Assembly: GCA_034231615.1 (NCBI GenBank)
Contig: CM067317.1
Location: forward strand, 51,046,282 to 51,110,281
Origin: Meghimatium bilineatum
Taxonomy: Eukaryota; Mollusca; Gastropoda; Stylommatophora; Philomycidae
Reading direction: 5' to 3'
DNA length: 64,000 nt
The notes below the pieces were generated by a model that was given only the letters and a program-made list of their open reading frames with translations, did no database searches and was not told the origin of the DNA. Both the position numbers and the translations under genes were made by a program. Positions 20,207 to 31,629 of the stretch are shown one piece after another (the stretch's first letter is position 1; each line of letters starts with the position of its first letter).

Positions 20207-23200
20207 CTTTTCTTCTTCTTCTTCTTTCATTCACTTGAAACATGTCTATATCTGTAATTCTGTCTCCTTAATAAAACTCACTGTCTTTTGTAGTTCATAC
20301 AGTGTCCCATAGAGCTTTGATTCCAGTGTTGTTTCCTCTGGCCAATATGTCTGCCTCAGCATTTCATGCTCAGAACACTCTTGAAGTATATGTTTGGCAC
20401 TCTGTGCTGCCTGTCCACATGTACACATGGCCGTGTTGCCAATCTTGAACTTTGTATACATGTGACTGCGGAGTCGGTTGTGTCCTGTTCTGAGACGTAG
20501 AATTATAACTTGTTCTGGTCTGTTCATAATGTGATAGTCATCTTGTGTTGGTGTTTGTGGCTTTCTTATTGACTTTATCATCTGTTTTTTCTGATGGTAG
20601 GTGATTGGTATATCTGGTTGGTCTTCGGCAGCACCTTCTTTAGCCAGTTGGTCTGCTTTTTCATTTCCTGGTATTCCACAGTGAGAGGGTATCCACTGCA
20701 TGGTTATCCTATACTGGTAAGACAATTCGCTAAGTAGTTTTTTTTAAGTCTGTTAGTTTTCCAGACTGGAGAGCTTGAAGCACTGACCTTGCATCTGTCA
20801 GGAATACCACAGGCTGTAGGCCAGAGTTGGAGTTCAGCAGTTTTTTAGTTGCCACACTAATTGCCTGGATTTCTGCATCATAATTATTGCAGAATTTTCC
20901 TGTCGGTGTTCTGATTGTATCTCTAGGCTTGTGTGGATATTCTATATATACACCTGCACCTCCATTCCTCACAGCATTCTGTGCTGACCCATCTGTGTAC
21001 ACTCTGACCCATATATCTTGTGGATATTCCTCATCCAGGAAACTGAGGGTGACTGTCATTCGCTGCACACTGTTCTGTTCGTCCTCGCTTATTATTCCTT
21101 TCACATGGGTCTGAATGTATATTGGCATTCCATGGCTTTCACTCCACAGGGTTTGTTCTGGTACAGACCTTAAGGGGCTGTCAACTTCAGGTAGGTCTGT
21201 AAGTTGTCTACGGAGTCGTTTAGCTTGATGGATAAAGCTGCTCCTTTTCAGTCGCCCCATTGCTAGATTTTGGAATCTTTCCTTCATTGGATGACTTGGC
21301 ATACACTGAAACTTTTCTGCCTGAATTAGTACTTTTGTGTCTCTGCGTTCGCCAAGTGTTTGCATTCTTCCCATTTTCTGCATCTCTGCTATGGGTGTTG
21401 ATTTCATTGCTCCCAACATTATTCTAAGTGCCTGGTTTTGCACTTTATCTAGATCTTGTAATGTGGTGTTTGATGCAGGACACCATGCTGCTGAACCATA
21501 TTCCAGGTGTGGTCTTATGCCTTGCTGGTAAACTTTACTGAGTATATTCCCACTGGCTCCCCATGTGGTTCCACTTAGTTTTCTCAGGATAGATAACTTC
21601 CTCCTGGCTTTTGTTGTTGCTTTGTTTATGTGCTGCTTCCATGTCAGCTTATCATCAAAAGTAACTCCGAGGTATGTGGTTTGTTTGTCTTCTTTCAAGA
21701 GCTCTCCATCTATCTTGATATGACCAGCTTTTTGTTTTGGTGAGAGGGTAAAGAGTGTAGTTCTGCACTTATCTGTGTTAATGCTGACACACCATCTATT
21801 TGCCCATAAGGTTAGGGCATCGATAGCTCTTTGTATTTGTTTTTTAGTGGCCACTGACACATGTTCTTCCGTGCACCAAATCACCAGGTCGTCAGCATAC
21901 ATTGCCACTTTGATCCCGTGTGGTAGTTCAGCAACTAGGTTATTGATGTAAACCAAGAAACGGGTGGGTGACAGGACTCCTCCCTGGGGGACTCCATGAC
22001 ACAGTAGGACTTTCTTGCTCTTGCGGCCATCTAATTGTACCCTGGCTCTTCTATTATGCAGGTATGCTTTTACCCATTTGTACATTCTTGAGCTAACCCT
22101 GCAATTTTGCAATTTCTTTAGGAGTCCTTCTTTCCAGACCTTATCAAATGCTTTCCTGAGGTCTATCCATGCTGCTAGTACCAGTTTCTTTTCTTGGAAG
22201 GCATCCTCAATCTCTTGGGAGAGGTAGGTTGCCTGATCTTCAGTAGAGTAGCACTGTCTGAAACCTGCTTGCTGTGATACCAGAAGGTTTTCACTTTCAA
22301 GGTACCACTGCATCCTAAGATTGATAATGCGTTCCATTGTTTTACATAGACAGCTTGTGAGGCTGATGGGCCTGTAATTGGAGACTGTGTTGCCATCTTT
22401 TCCTGATTTGAGGAGTGGTATCATTATTGCTTCTCTCCACGCCTGTGGTACATTACCTGTGGACCAGCTTGTGTTAAAGATCTGCAGTAGCTTTGCTCTT
22501 GCTGCAATTCCCAGGTTTCTAATCATTTCATTGGACACTCCATCAGCTCCAGGGGACTTTTTCATTTTCAATTTGGATATTGCATGCTCCAGTTCTCTCA
22601 TTGTGATTGGTGCCTCCATGACTTCAGGTATAGGTTCACCTTGTCCAATGTTTTGCTGGTTTTCTCGAACCTCCTGTTGTTTGTCTGGGCTGACTTTGAC
22701 GTTATTGTCTTCTGCAAAGGAATTTGCAAAGTAATCAGCTGCATGTTTACCTGTTAAAATGTCTCTATCTTTATAAAGTGTGATCCTGGTATTTCTCCCT
22801 GTACCTTCATCATTTAGTTGTTTTACAAGTTTCCATAATTTCCTAGTATCTCTTTCTAGGTTCAGCGACTCTGTTTTTTCTTTCCAGCTGCTCCGTCTGG
22901 CTTGTAACTTGGCTCTTTGAAATTTAGCCTTTGTTTGCTGATATTTGTTGTGATGTTCTTGGCTAGGTCTGTTCTCAGCCTGCTGTCTAGATGTTTCCAT
23001 CTCATTTTGCAGCTTTTCCAGTTCATCATTCCAGTAGGGTTTGTAGTTTTTGCGTGCCCCCCTGGGTATGGTTTTACTAGCAGCATGTAGTATACATCTA
23101 TTAAATTCACTCACTGCTCTATTGATGTCTTTGTCCAAGTTCATGTCCTTAGCTAGAACACTAGTTAAATGCTGGTACATTTTCCAGTCTGCCCTTTTAT

Positions 23201-23985
23201 AGTTCCACCTAGTGAGCGTGCTGCTGTCCTTGGCAAATTCATTGTGGATTTCCAGAAATACTGGTCTGTGGTCACTACCTCCAAGCTGCTTTCCAACAAC
23301 ACGTGTGATGTTCCATTCCAAGCCTGGTGAGTGGAATGCCAGATCTGGTGTAGAGGTGGTGTGCCATGCTCTCGAGTAGAAGGTTGGCGAGTCTGCTGGC
23401 TGGTTAATAAGGATGAGATTATTTTCATCCTGCCAGCTCTCAAGTTCCTCACCTCTCTTGTCGATATGATCATAGCCCCAGCTCTGAGAGCAGCTGTTGA
23501 AGTCACCACACACCATAAGTCTCTCTTTGTCTGGAATTGTGTCTAGTGCCAATGGTTTATCATTTGGGCAGTAGTAGTTCAGGAGATGGAATTCTGCACT
23601 GTCTGTTTTTAGGTGGAGCATCTGGTATTCTGCCCCTTCCATATATACTTCCAGCTGACATGCGCTGATATTGTTTTTAACAAGTGTCAGAATTCCACCC
23701 TTTCGCCTGTCCTTTCTGTCTGACCGGTAGCACTGGTAGCCTCTGATTTTGAAGGCTATGTTGCTGCTGAGGTGTGTTTCTTAGATACAGCATATACTAA
23801 CTTGTTCTTCACTGAGGACATTTTCAAGTTCCAATTTTTTGCTGTATCCATCTCTTTTACTGTTGACACCCTCAGCATTCCAGTGCATTATTTTTATTGG
23901 TCGTTTGTTTGTTTGGCCAGTAGCTCTATTCCCTTGCCTCCTGGCTCCTCGGGGCAATTGAGAAGGACTTCCAGTAACTGAGGTT
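20207..23985 (-). mobile_element. LINE A copy 1, nearly complete ORF2, 5'-truncated
   Basis: Non-LTR retrotransposon running antisense to FANCD2. Its 3' end is marked by a GAA-repeat tail (TTCTTCTTCTTCTTC on +, about 20212-20226). The other end keeps only the last codons of an upstream frame (ELLAKQTNDQ, stop at about 23905), then runs into an unrelated LINE G piece at about 23985. The same 3' end and tail recur at 62319 in copy 2. No convincing target duplication was seen. Confidence 0.92.
20246..23888 (-). pseudogene. LINE A ORF2: endonuclease, reverse transcriptase, RNase H (one stop, one frameshift)
   Basis: About 1,214 codons starting MHWNAEGV (23888). Domains in order: apurinic-type endonuclease (GDFNSCSQSWG, TPDLAF), RT (SPGADGVSN, AWIDLRKAFDKVW, GVPQGGVLSPTRF, YADD at 21888-21899), RNase H (YTDGSAQN, TDGS at 20985-20996; WIPSHCGIPGNEKADQLAK) and a C-terminal Cys/His motif (CTCG...KHILQEC). 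This is the I/Jockey-like, RNase H-bearing architecture. Two lesions are visible: TAA at 23781-23783, where the endonuclease QET glutamine is expected, and an extra T in a T8 run at about 20740 compared with copy 2. Confidence 0.93.
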
Positions 23986-24195
23986 GTTTTCTTCTCTTTC
24001 CTATTCTTCTATATATATCCACATCTAAAAAAGCATCAATTCTATTTTCTATATGTCCGTTAATTATCCATGTTTCTGAGTGATTTGGTGATATAGAGTA
24101 CATGTAGAATTTTATTATTCCAATTTTTAGTTTGTTTATTTATTTTGATATAGTTTTCTCATGTCATTGAAAGTACAAACTATATGTATGACGAT
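23986..24195 (-). mobile_element. LINE G fragment, copy 4
   Basis: Minus-strand piece parallel to 34550-34740 of copy 1: TTCAATGACATGAG, then IENRIDAFLDVDIYRRIGK. It abuts the 5' end of LINE A. It overlaps in content with copy 3, so the two are separate insertions, not halves of one. Confidence 0.65.
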
Positions 24196-24489
24196 GACCT
24201 TTTGCATCTCTACAGATGGTCTGGAAGCAGGCCAGCATAAAAATTACAAATGGACTACGAAGCTATCAAATTGCAGCCTCTCTCGTGGCTATTTTGCCAG
24301 TTTTCGATCCACAGGGGCGAGAACAGAATATACATAACAAATTCTGTGTTTACAGGATGTATGTGCCTTTTGTCTGTGTCGCTTGTCTTCTGTCGTCTTC
24401 CTCAGTTTCCCCCTCAGACGATTGGATGTCTAGGCATAGCACGGTGCTTTATGCTGCACGATCAACTGTCATTTTTTCCTAAAAATTTG

Positions 24490-24910
24490 GCTTAATCATG
24501 AAATCATTCAAGGCTGGTTTGCAGATGTCCGTATATCTGTATTTTTGGTAGGCCTCTTTGTCGTCTAGAGACGGACACTGAAAATCATGGATTGACAATG
24601 TCAAGGAATGGTCTAAGCATGATTTTTCTACACTCGTCCAATTGGTTGAAGACAGAAGTATATGGTGGGCTTGTCCAATTGGTTGAAGACAGAAGTGTAT
24701 GGTGGGCTTTTTTTGGGCTGATTTCTCCAGTGTGACACCCATATGATAGGTATAAGTCTTATTTTATTATTATTATTATTGTCATCCAGATGAGGGCTCA
24801 CCAAAGAGAATTTCTTTTGAATGCGATCGTTTGACATTCTTTTCACATGGTCAAACCATCGTAAATGTCTGAGAGATGAGTAGGAGGATGGTATCTTAAA
24901 ATATTTATAT
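24490..24910 (-). mobile_element. RTE-like LINE 3' fragment
   Basis: The minus strand encodes SLRHLRWFDHVKRMSNDRIQ, the usual GH(V)KRM segment near the RTE C-terminus. A 36-base unit containing CCAATTGGTTGAAGACAGAA is tandemly duplicated at about 24637-24710. A homopolymer T/G run follows at 24960-24987. Confidence 0.6.
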
Positions 24911-25126
24911 GCAAACATGAATGACATTGATTCTTATTGTTCACCAATTTCTGAAGTATTTTTTTTTTTTGGGAGAGGGGGGGGGGATATAGACAATAAA
25001 CAAAGAACATACAGACTAAATGCAAACATCACTGTTTAACATTACATTTTGTGAAAATGATTTTTGCAGAACTAGAAAAACCTAACAGAAATAGAGAATT
25101 AATATGTTTGTTATAATTGACTTCAG

Positions 25127-25214
25127 TGATGAACTGAGAAACAACACAGAACTAACTTGCCCAGTGATTGATGCTCTGACGTATTTAAACATTTCATCAG
25201 ATTTGGTCATAGAG
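25127..25214 (+). CDS. FANCD2: FANCD2 exon w5
   Basis: The first base completes CG|T from w4. It then encodes DELRNNTELTCPVIDALTYL and ends SSDLVIE; the NT.LT.P..DAL pattern is conserved. Donor GTTAGT, phase 0. The acceptor (TTGACTTCAG, 25117-25126) has a weak pyrimidine tract. It was chosen because in-frame stops lie upstream (25083, 25092) and because joining here aligns without a gap. Confidence 0.88.
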
Positions 25215-25824
25215 GTTAGTCATTGTTGTTTGTCTTGTATGTTGTATAAGTTTTTCTGTTGTTCAGTCTTCTTCTGTGTTCCTGCAGGCTAGCAGGATGT
25301 ATTCTGAAAAACGGAATGTGTTGTATCATGGTTTACTGCTTTGCTGTGAAATCCACATCTGCTGGATATAGCCGCTAATGTACATCATTGTTGGATTCAT
25401 GTAACACTTTGCTGACCAGCAATCAAAGAACTTAATATAAATGTGTTCTTATTTCCCATTACCAAGGGTAACTCACACATTTTTGAGAGATTGACAATGC
25501 CTTCTTGAAAAAATAAAAAAATATTGAATTCAGTCTCAGAACTTTGAAATTTTTCTAGTTGTTTTAATGAATTTTGCATTTTTTGAATGCATTTTTATGA
25601 GTTATTCAAGAGCTAAATCATAATTATTATAATCCTGAGCATGGAATTTTACATTAATTTCAACATGTGTAAATTTACCAGACTAAAATTCAAATTTATT
25701 AAATAATTAACTTGTATCCAAAGTTGAATAATTGTGTTTTGTGAGCGTAGCCATTTTGGTTACTTAATTAAATAACATAAATTAGGAAAATAGTAGCTTG
25801 AATCTGTATTGAATATATTGAAAG

Positions 25825-26135
25825 ACAGCAAGTAAAATGCTTTGGTCACCTTATGAGAACCTACCCAAACTAAATACCAATAAGTGCATACAACAAAAGA
25901 ATATTCAGATATAGAGCCAAAGGTAGACCAACAAAATGGTGGATAGAAAATACAAGATAACCTTGAACAAACATGGACTCAACTGTAGCCAATGGGACAC
26001 ATTTGAACTTGGAATAACCAATAAGTTTCCTATTCCTACGCTTAACGGCAAGTGTGGATACAATACAACCATCATTCACCTGGGAAAAAACAATAGCCAT
26101 TTTGGAATAATGTACTATACCTTATAGGCATTTTT
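25825..26135 (+). mobile_element. LINE L relic, copy 2
   Basis: RTE-like C-terminal relic: VKCFGHLMRT-like start, then RAKGRPTKWWIENT (about 25910-25955), LNGKCGYNTTIIHLG (about 26040-26085), ending ACAATAG. Same family as 27891-28279. Stops interrupt the frame. Confidence 0.65.
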
Positions 26136-26590
26136 TAGTAATACTATAACTAACTACATTTTCCGTATTACTGAAGTTAATAGCACATTCGGCTTGTTGA
26201 ATTTGCTCACCAAGGACATATATCAGGAATTTGATGATAGTCAAATTTGGTTCTCAAAATGTTATTGTGCTTGTTTGATTCATTCTCTTTTTATATGTTC
26301 TTTTGTGTGGATGCTTTAGAATTATGATGGATGAAGTTTACTATATGCAATCTGGGGGTTTTCTACAAAGTTTTCTTTCATACCAGAAAGTCTCAATAAC
26401 TTTCAGCACAATGCTTGGTCATGAGAAGAAGACTGCAACTCTAGAAGTTCTGTATGTATGCAAACATCCAATCACATTTTACTACAACCATTTAGAGGTA
26501 TTTATGTTGAATTACTTTTAATCACACAATTAATGCTTCAATGTTCCATGTGTTCTATTGTAACCGATTGTATTATTTATTCTCATGTAG

Positions 26591-26695
26591 ATGCGTAATT
26601 CAGTTGTAGATATGCTCAAGTCCTTCAGCATTAATGACCTCCCAATTGTTATTAACTTCTTGCTGGAGTCTGTATCATCGCAGGAAGCTCTGGAG
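26591..26695 (+). CDS. FANCD2: FANCD2 exon w6
   Basis: 35 codons, phase 0 in and out. It encodes MRNSVVDMLKSFSINDLPIV and INFLLESVSSQEALE; the S...DLP..I.F.L.SV...EALE pattern matches vertebrate FANCD2. Acceptor TCTCATGTAG, donor GTACAT. Confidence 0.95.
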
Positions 26696-27340
26696 GTACA
26701 TATGACTTATTTATTGTATACCATGCATATACGTCTATAAACCCATCTGATAGGCCGAGAAGATGACTTTAACTTCCCGAAAGTGTCGCAAGTCTAAGAT
26801 CTGACTATAAACCGACATCCCAAAAACATAACAATGCCGGCAATAATAAACTTCGTCATCATAAGAAAGAACGGACATCCTAAATGGAAATTAACACAAA
26901 CTTTCACAACTGTAAGATAAGGACATTCCTTTCATTTGCCTCACTCACATTACTTGAATGAAAGAATCAAGGAATAATAGGTGACTGTATTTCGGAAACA
27001 ATACATCCAAAGATAATACCACGCTGCCTTCCCTAACCATGTCTATAGATGGTTAATGACCTGGTGAGACTTTGGAACAACAAATCATACTTTCCTGAAT
27101 GAATTGTTTGTGTTGGGTGTCCCGGTGTTATGATGTGGAACTGCGCTAGTGAATAGTAATTACTATGTAACTATTTTTCCACTGGGTTCTGATGAAAATA
27201 CATCAGACAGTGACGTCTAAGCGGGAAACGATACAATGAAAGAACGAGACAAATGGGCACCATCAGATCTCTTTGTTTTTAAAAGATACAGAAGAGTTTT
27301 AACTTTGTTACTCGTATGTTTATCGTGTAGGGAGTATACG
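26696..27340. other. Intron sequence, nothing recognised
   Basis: I found no defensible element. The end of this stretch leads into the pogo-like fragment. Confidence 0.4.
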
Positions 27341-27362
27341 GTAATAAACGTGAGAGAGGATT

Positions 27363-27725
27363 GTGAAATTGATCTCATCTGCTACTAAATGTGCAGTGGT
27401 GGTGGGGGAAATTGAGGAAATAAAAGGAAAATTGTCTCTGATGCAAAGGTCAAAGAGAACTTCACACGACCATACAGCTTCATTCCCTGAGTTGGAGGAG
27501 AAATTATCCGAATGGATAATGGAGTCTAGGCAGAACGGATTAATTATAACCCGCACCAATATTCGAATTATGGCACTCTCGATATTGAAAGATCCTGCAT
27601 TCCAGAAACACAAATCTGGGGACTTCGTTGCATCAATGGAATGGTGCAATCGCTTCATGAACAGACATCACTTGTGTCTACGAACATGCACTAAGCTGGT
27701 GCAAAAGTTTGAAGGATTTCAATGA
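27363..27725 (+). pseudogene. Pogo/Tigger-like CENP-B helix-turn-helix fragment
   Basis: A 120-codon open frame. Residues about 40-118 read as the CENP-B-type DNA-binding domain of pogo transposases: FPELEEKLSEWIMESRQNGL, ITRTNIRIMALSIL, DFVASMEWCNRFMNRHHLCL. The frame is intact but stops right after this domain. No DDE domain follows, so it is a partial or degraded element. It is on the FANCD2 sense strand, and nothing indicates that it is spliced into the gene. Confidence 0.7.
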
Positions 27726-27890
27726 CTGTTTAAACTAGCACCGGTAAGTTTTTCCTTCTTGATATTTGATGTAATTCTGTGTTCTGTTTTTGTGTGTCTC
27801 TATAGCTAATTTTGTTTAAATATTTTGTTTTACGCAAGCCAAACTCACTATAATTTAGTCTGTTACTATCAAAACACTACCCAGTAGGGC

Positions 27891-28279
27891 AAATAGTCAC
27901 ATGTGAGATGAAGTGCTTGAGGAAAGCTGCCGGGGTCACCAGGCTTGATAGATTGCGAAATGAACATATTAGGGAAAGAATAGGTATAATATCTTGTACA
28001 GATTACATAGAGAGAGAACGGATCAAGTGGTTTGGCCACATTATGAGAATGCATCACGAAAAGTTGCCTGTAAAAGCATATAACCAAATGAGATCAGAGT
28101 ATAAGGCCAGAGGAGGACCACGGAAACGATGGATAGAAAACGTCAGGGACATCCTGAACAGACACGGTCATAGCACAGCCGATGCCACACATCTGGATTT
28201 AGAACGCAAGCTCGAGCTCCAATCACCCCTACGCTTAACGGCAAGACTGGATCACAAACCACCTGGGGATAGACAATAG
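27891..28279 (+). mobile_element. LINE L copy 3, 389 bp with perfect target duplication
   Basis: 5'-truncated RTE-like insertion whose frame (27908-28279) reads CLRKAAGVTRLDRLRNEHIR, IKWFGHIMRMHHEKLPVKAY, GGPRKRWIENVRDILNRHG and ends DHKPPGDRQ. The stop TAG (28277-28279) is the last codon of the element. The 12-base duplication ACCCAGTAGGGC lies at 27879-27890 and 28280-28291. Confidence 0.92.
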
Positions 28280-28291
28280 ACCCAGTAGGGC

Positions 28292-29099
28292 TAAACAATA
28301 AACGCAAGTTACCGGTTTAAAGGCGTCATTTATTTCCCACAGACGACATTATATGTACCCGGCAACTACCTACACTTTACCGTAGTTAGGTTAATAAATA
28401 ACACCAGATACTGGTATATTTTCTTGACCAATTTCGCCGATGTTCAAAACCGCTATGATAGATCAGAAATACGATAATACCTATTGCAACAATGTTACTA
28501 AAAATTGCGTTTCCGGGAAATTATGTTGTGTAAAAATGGCGGCACGTGTGGAATACAGATATAAACATTATAGATGAGTTATTATCATGAAATATCGGAG
28601 ATTTTGAAGGTAATATTGTATGATATATAGAAAGTAATGTAAATCTAGGTTTAGCATTATGATAAGTACACTCTGGATTGCTGGTGAGCCCTAGTCATTT
28701 AATCCTGGCTTGAATATATCGGACAAAAACATGTGAGTCACTGGCTGTTTTTGGGGTTTTTATTTTTAAACATGTTTTTTTCCTTGTTGTTACCGTGATT
28801 TGACGTAATTTATTAAAAAATTTGGCTGTACTCGTTTATAGGTCGAGATCCCTAAATCAATTTCAGATTTTTTTCCGAAAATTCTCGGCTTAAAGACGGT
28901 ATCTACAAACAAGATTTACAGGCCCAAATATTTACATGCCCAGGTAAAATTATTCAATTTAGAATTGGACAGGCTCTAGTATCCTATCTTGCGCAGGTAA
29001 CCACAGTATAGTCCATTGTTGAACTCCATATCAGTGTCTGACTTTACCTGGAGAGGAAGGATAATAGAGTAGGCTTGTTTGTTCTTTGTTTCAATCCTC
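28292..29099. other. Intron sequence, nothing recognised
   Basis: No element end or coding similarity that I can support. Confidence 0.4.
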
Positions 29100-29320
29100 A
29101 GGAGATAGTAGTAAATCTCATGTATCCTTTTCTGGAATTGAGAGTTTTCTCTAGATATTTCATATTCAGACTGCCTCTCAACAATGTGGAATGGAAAGTT
29201 TTCTTCAGATCTTTAACCTTTAGGACGCGGGCAGCAACTTTATTCACCAACATTTCCCCTTCTCTGGTTAGTGAGCGGCAAGTATATTTGCCGCCATTGC
29301 TAGGTACACTTCAATAAATT
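29100..29320 (+). repeat. Dispersed repeat with CCTCTCAACAATGTGGAAT core
   Basis: The block ATTCAGACTGCCTCTCAACAATGTGGAATGG...TTTTCTTCAGATCTTTAA recurs at 32432-32530, where it is tandemly repeated. Family unknown. Confidence 0.5.
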
Positions 29321-29439
29321 AAAAATCCACAATTTTTTATTTTTTTACCTGATTTGTAAAATCTGGCCTTTTATTCAATTGACACACGACGAAGGCGGAT
29401 GTGTCGGGCCATTGGCACAAATAAAACGGTGACACAACA

Positions 29440-29547
29440 CATTTTCATTCTCTGGAATACATCCTACTGGAAATCTAATAGGGCCATGGTCTCGCTACAA
29501 GAGAGATACAACGGGAGTTTGAGAATGAACGCTGAAGAAGAAGATTA
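29440..29547 (+). repeat. Repeat Q, 3'-end fragment
   Basis: CATTCTCTGGAATACATCCT and GAGTTTGAGAATGAACGC followed by GAAGAAGAAG: the 3' end of repeat Q with a GAA tail. Confidence 0.6.
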
Positions 29548-29730
29548 AATTGACTACCTTTTCCAGCAGTTTTAGTGGCAACCATGGGCCTAATGTCATT
29601 TAAATATTGATATTTTTGCAATATATTGACAATTTAAAAAAAAAGCATTGCCATGACGGTGAATTTGTTTTTAGACTGTTATAGAATTTTCATTAGGGTC
29701 ATTATGGATTATGATTCAAATGATTATTTA

Positions 29731-31208
29731 GTTAGTTAGTTAGTTGTCGGATCATCATCACTGCAAACTGGACACATCCATAGTTGCTCCGATCTCTCCT
29801 TGAGTGTATCCGTCATCACACTTCTGCTGACAGTACCGGTCCTATGCTGGTTGACCATCATTCTTCTGCGCCCTCCAAAATGTTCACCTCTAGCAACACC
29901 GCATTTCAATCCCTGATCTTTAATCCTAGCCATTGAAAAGGAATCATCATCCACATTAGTCTCACTCTCGCATGTTATATCTCTTAAGGAGTTCAAAACG
30001 TTAGCGCGATCCATTGCCCCATCGCCCACGATGCAAGTTGATCCGCTTTTTCATTGCCTCAAACGCCCACCTGTCATGGCACGAAAATAAATGTAACCGC
30101 TTTCAAGCTCGCATTTCTCAAGGCCTCAATCCACTGTTCGCGAACGAGACCCACTTGTACCTTCTTAATCATACTCATAGAGTTACTCAAGATGCAGACC
30201 TGCGTTACCTTCTGTGTGCGTAGCCACACAAATGCCTTGGTCACCACCATAGTCTCCATGGTCATACTACTCGTAGCGACCGCAAAGGCACCACTTTCCT
30301 CCTTGATCGTTTTATCTGCGCACTGAGCTGTAAAGGCCCAAGCACTGCAAACATGCCTAATTACAGATCCATCAGTAATATACCGGGTAATCACATCCCC
30401 CTCTTTGGTATTCTCACTGATTAAAGCCTGCACTTCTTTCTCCACAGCTGTGGGACACCATTCTCTGCATTCCCTGCTAAGTGATATTACTACTCTCAAA
30501 CAAGTTTCGAAATCTGTGGGTAGACCTATCCATTCCGCACCTGCTGCCACATCCTGTAATCTGCACACGCTTTGTATTACATCCTCAGCACGTCCCATCC
30601 ACGACCTTCCTCTCTTGAGTCTGCTGCCTTTAACTTTCTGTATTTCGGAATGCAACGGGTGTTCCTTATCTGCATGTATTTGAAGGTACGCCCGTGCACG
30701 GCAATACTGTAATCTATGCTCAGCTGTTGGGCAGTCAAGTAGGTATCGCATAGGTCTTGTCGATGTGTCTCTTGTGCATCCCAGAATGATACGCATTGCT
30801 GCATTCTGGACTATATCCAGTCTTTCGATCTGAGTTTGGCTAAGAGTCAGAATTGCCAGTGCATATTCCACCACAGCCACAACCAAACCCTGGTACAAAA
30901 GAAATAACAATCTTTGCTCACACTGCGCAGCAGTCATAACCTTCATTGCTGCTAAGCCTCATTGTGCTAGTTCTTTCTAAACTTTTCCCGGACAACGAAA
31001 CTTGTGGCGTGGGTGTCTTTACCATGTGATTGTTCAAGGAAAACCACGTCACGAATGCCTTAGACGGATTAACCACTGCTCCCGTATCTTGACACCAATT
31101 TGTCAGTCTGTCCAGCTCCTTCTGTAGTTTCACGACGCACTCTTCTCGATTTCTGCCCTGTCTATACACCAGGATATCATCGGCATATGACATCGTTCTG
31201 CCAACACC
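29731..31208 (-). mobile_element. LINE C copy 2, 5'-truncated
   Basis: It starts just upstream of the catalytic box (MSYADDILVYRQGRN, 31193 downward). It continues through the thumb and RNase H to CSDDDPTTN, with the stop TAA at 29736-29738 inside a TTAG/CTAA tail. Relative to C3 it has a 77-base deletion at about 30958 that shifts the frame, plus a smaller deletion at about 30030. The ten bases TGATTATTTA occur at 29721-29730 and 31209-31218, a likely target duplication. Confidence 0.93.
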
Positions 31209-31218
31209 TGATTATTTA

Positions 31219-31629
31219 TGGAGAGATAAGTTATTTCCACACTCGAAAATCAGTTACATCACGCTACATGATCTAAATTGATATTAAAACATCTACCAAG
31301 TTCAAACGATACATTTACAGGCTAGATCTAGGATTATAGAAGGATTTTAAGAAATACCTGCAGGCTTAATCCTGTTAATCCCTGAAATTATGACAATTTG
31401 ACGGTAAATGGTTACGCATGGTTTGCGTCTGTGGGTCTCACCAATGGCCCATTAGACAAACCACCTGTGCAACAGAATAACCTAAGTAGATGACATGCCG
31501 TTATATTGAGGTTATCTATTATAGAAGCTTCATGGCATGTCATCTATACAATTATGCCTCTCATACTTTTAATTTTTTGTTACAATGTATTTTATGCCAT
31601 GTTGTATTCTTTTTCTTTATTTGTTTATG
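31219..31629. other. Intron sequence, nothing recognised
   Basis: I found no defensible element here. A direct/inverted motif CATGACATGC-like pair around 31495-31545 was not resolved into an element. Confidence 0.35.

Noticed and set aside
20887-21114. Plus-strand frames within LINE A (also 21337, 22015, 22378, 63000, 63372)
   Set aside because: Shadows of the minus-strand ORF2. They encode no recognisable domain and recur only because the element has two copies.
19965-24195. LINE A inserted into a single LINE G copy
   Set aside because: The G pieces on the two sides are on opposite strands and overlap in content, so they cannot be two halves of one split element.
30014-30326. Plus-strand frames antisense to LINE C (30014, 30054, 30405, 36558, 36574, 36895, 37810)
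   Set aside because: Complementary-strand shadows of the RT-RNase H frame.
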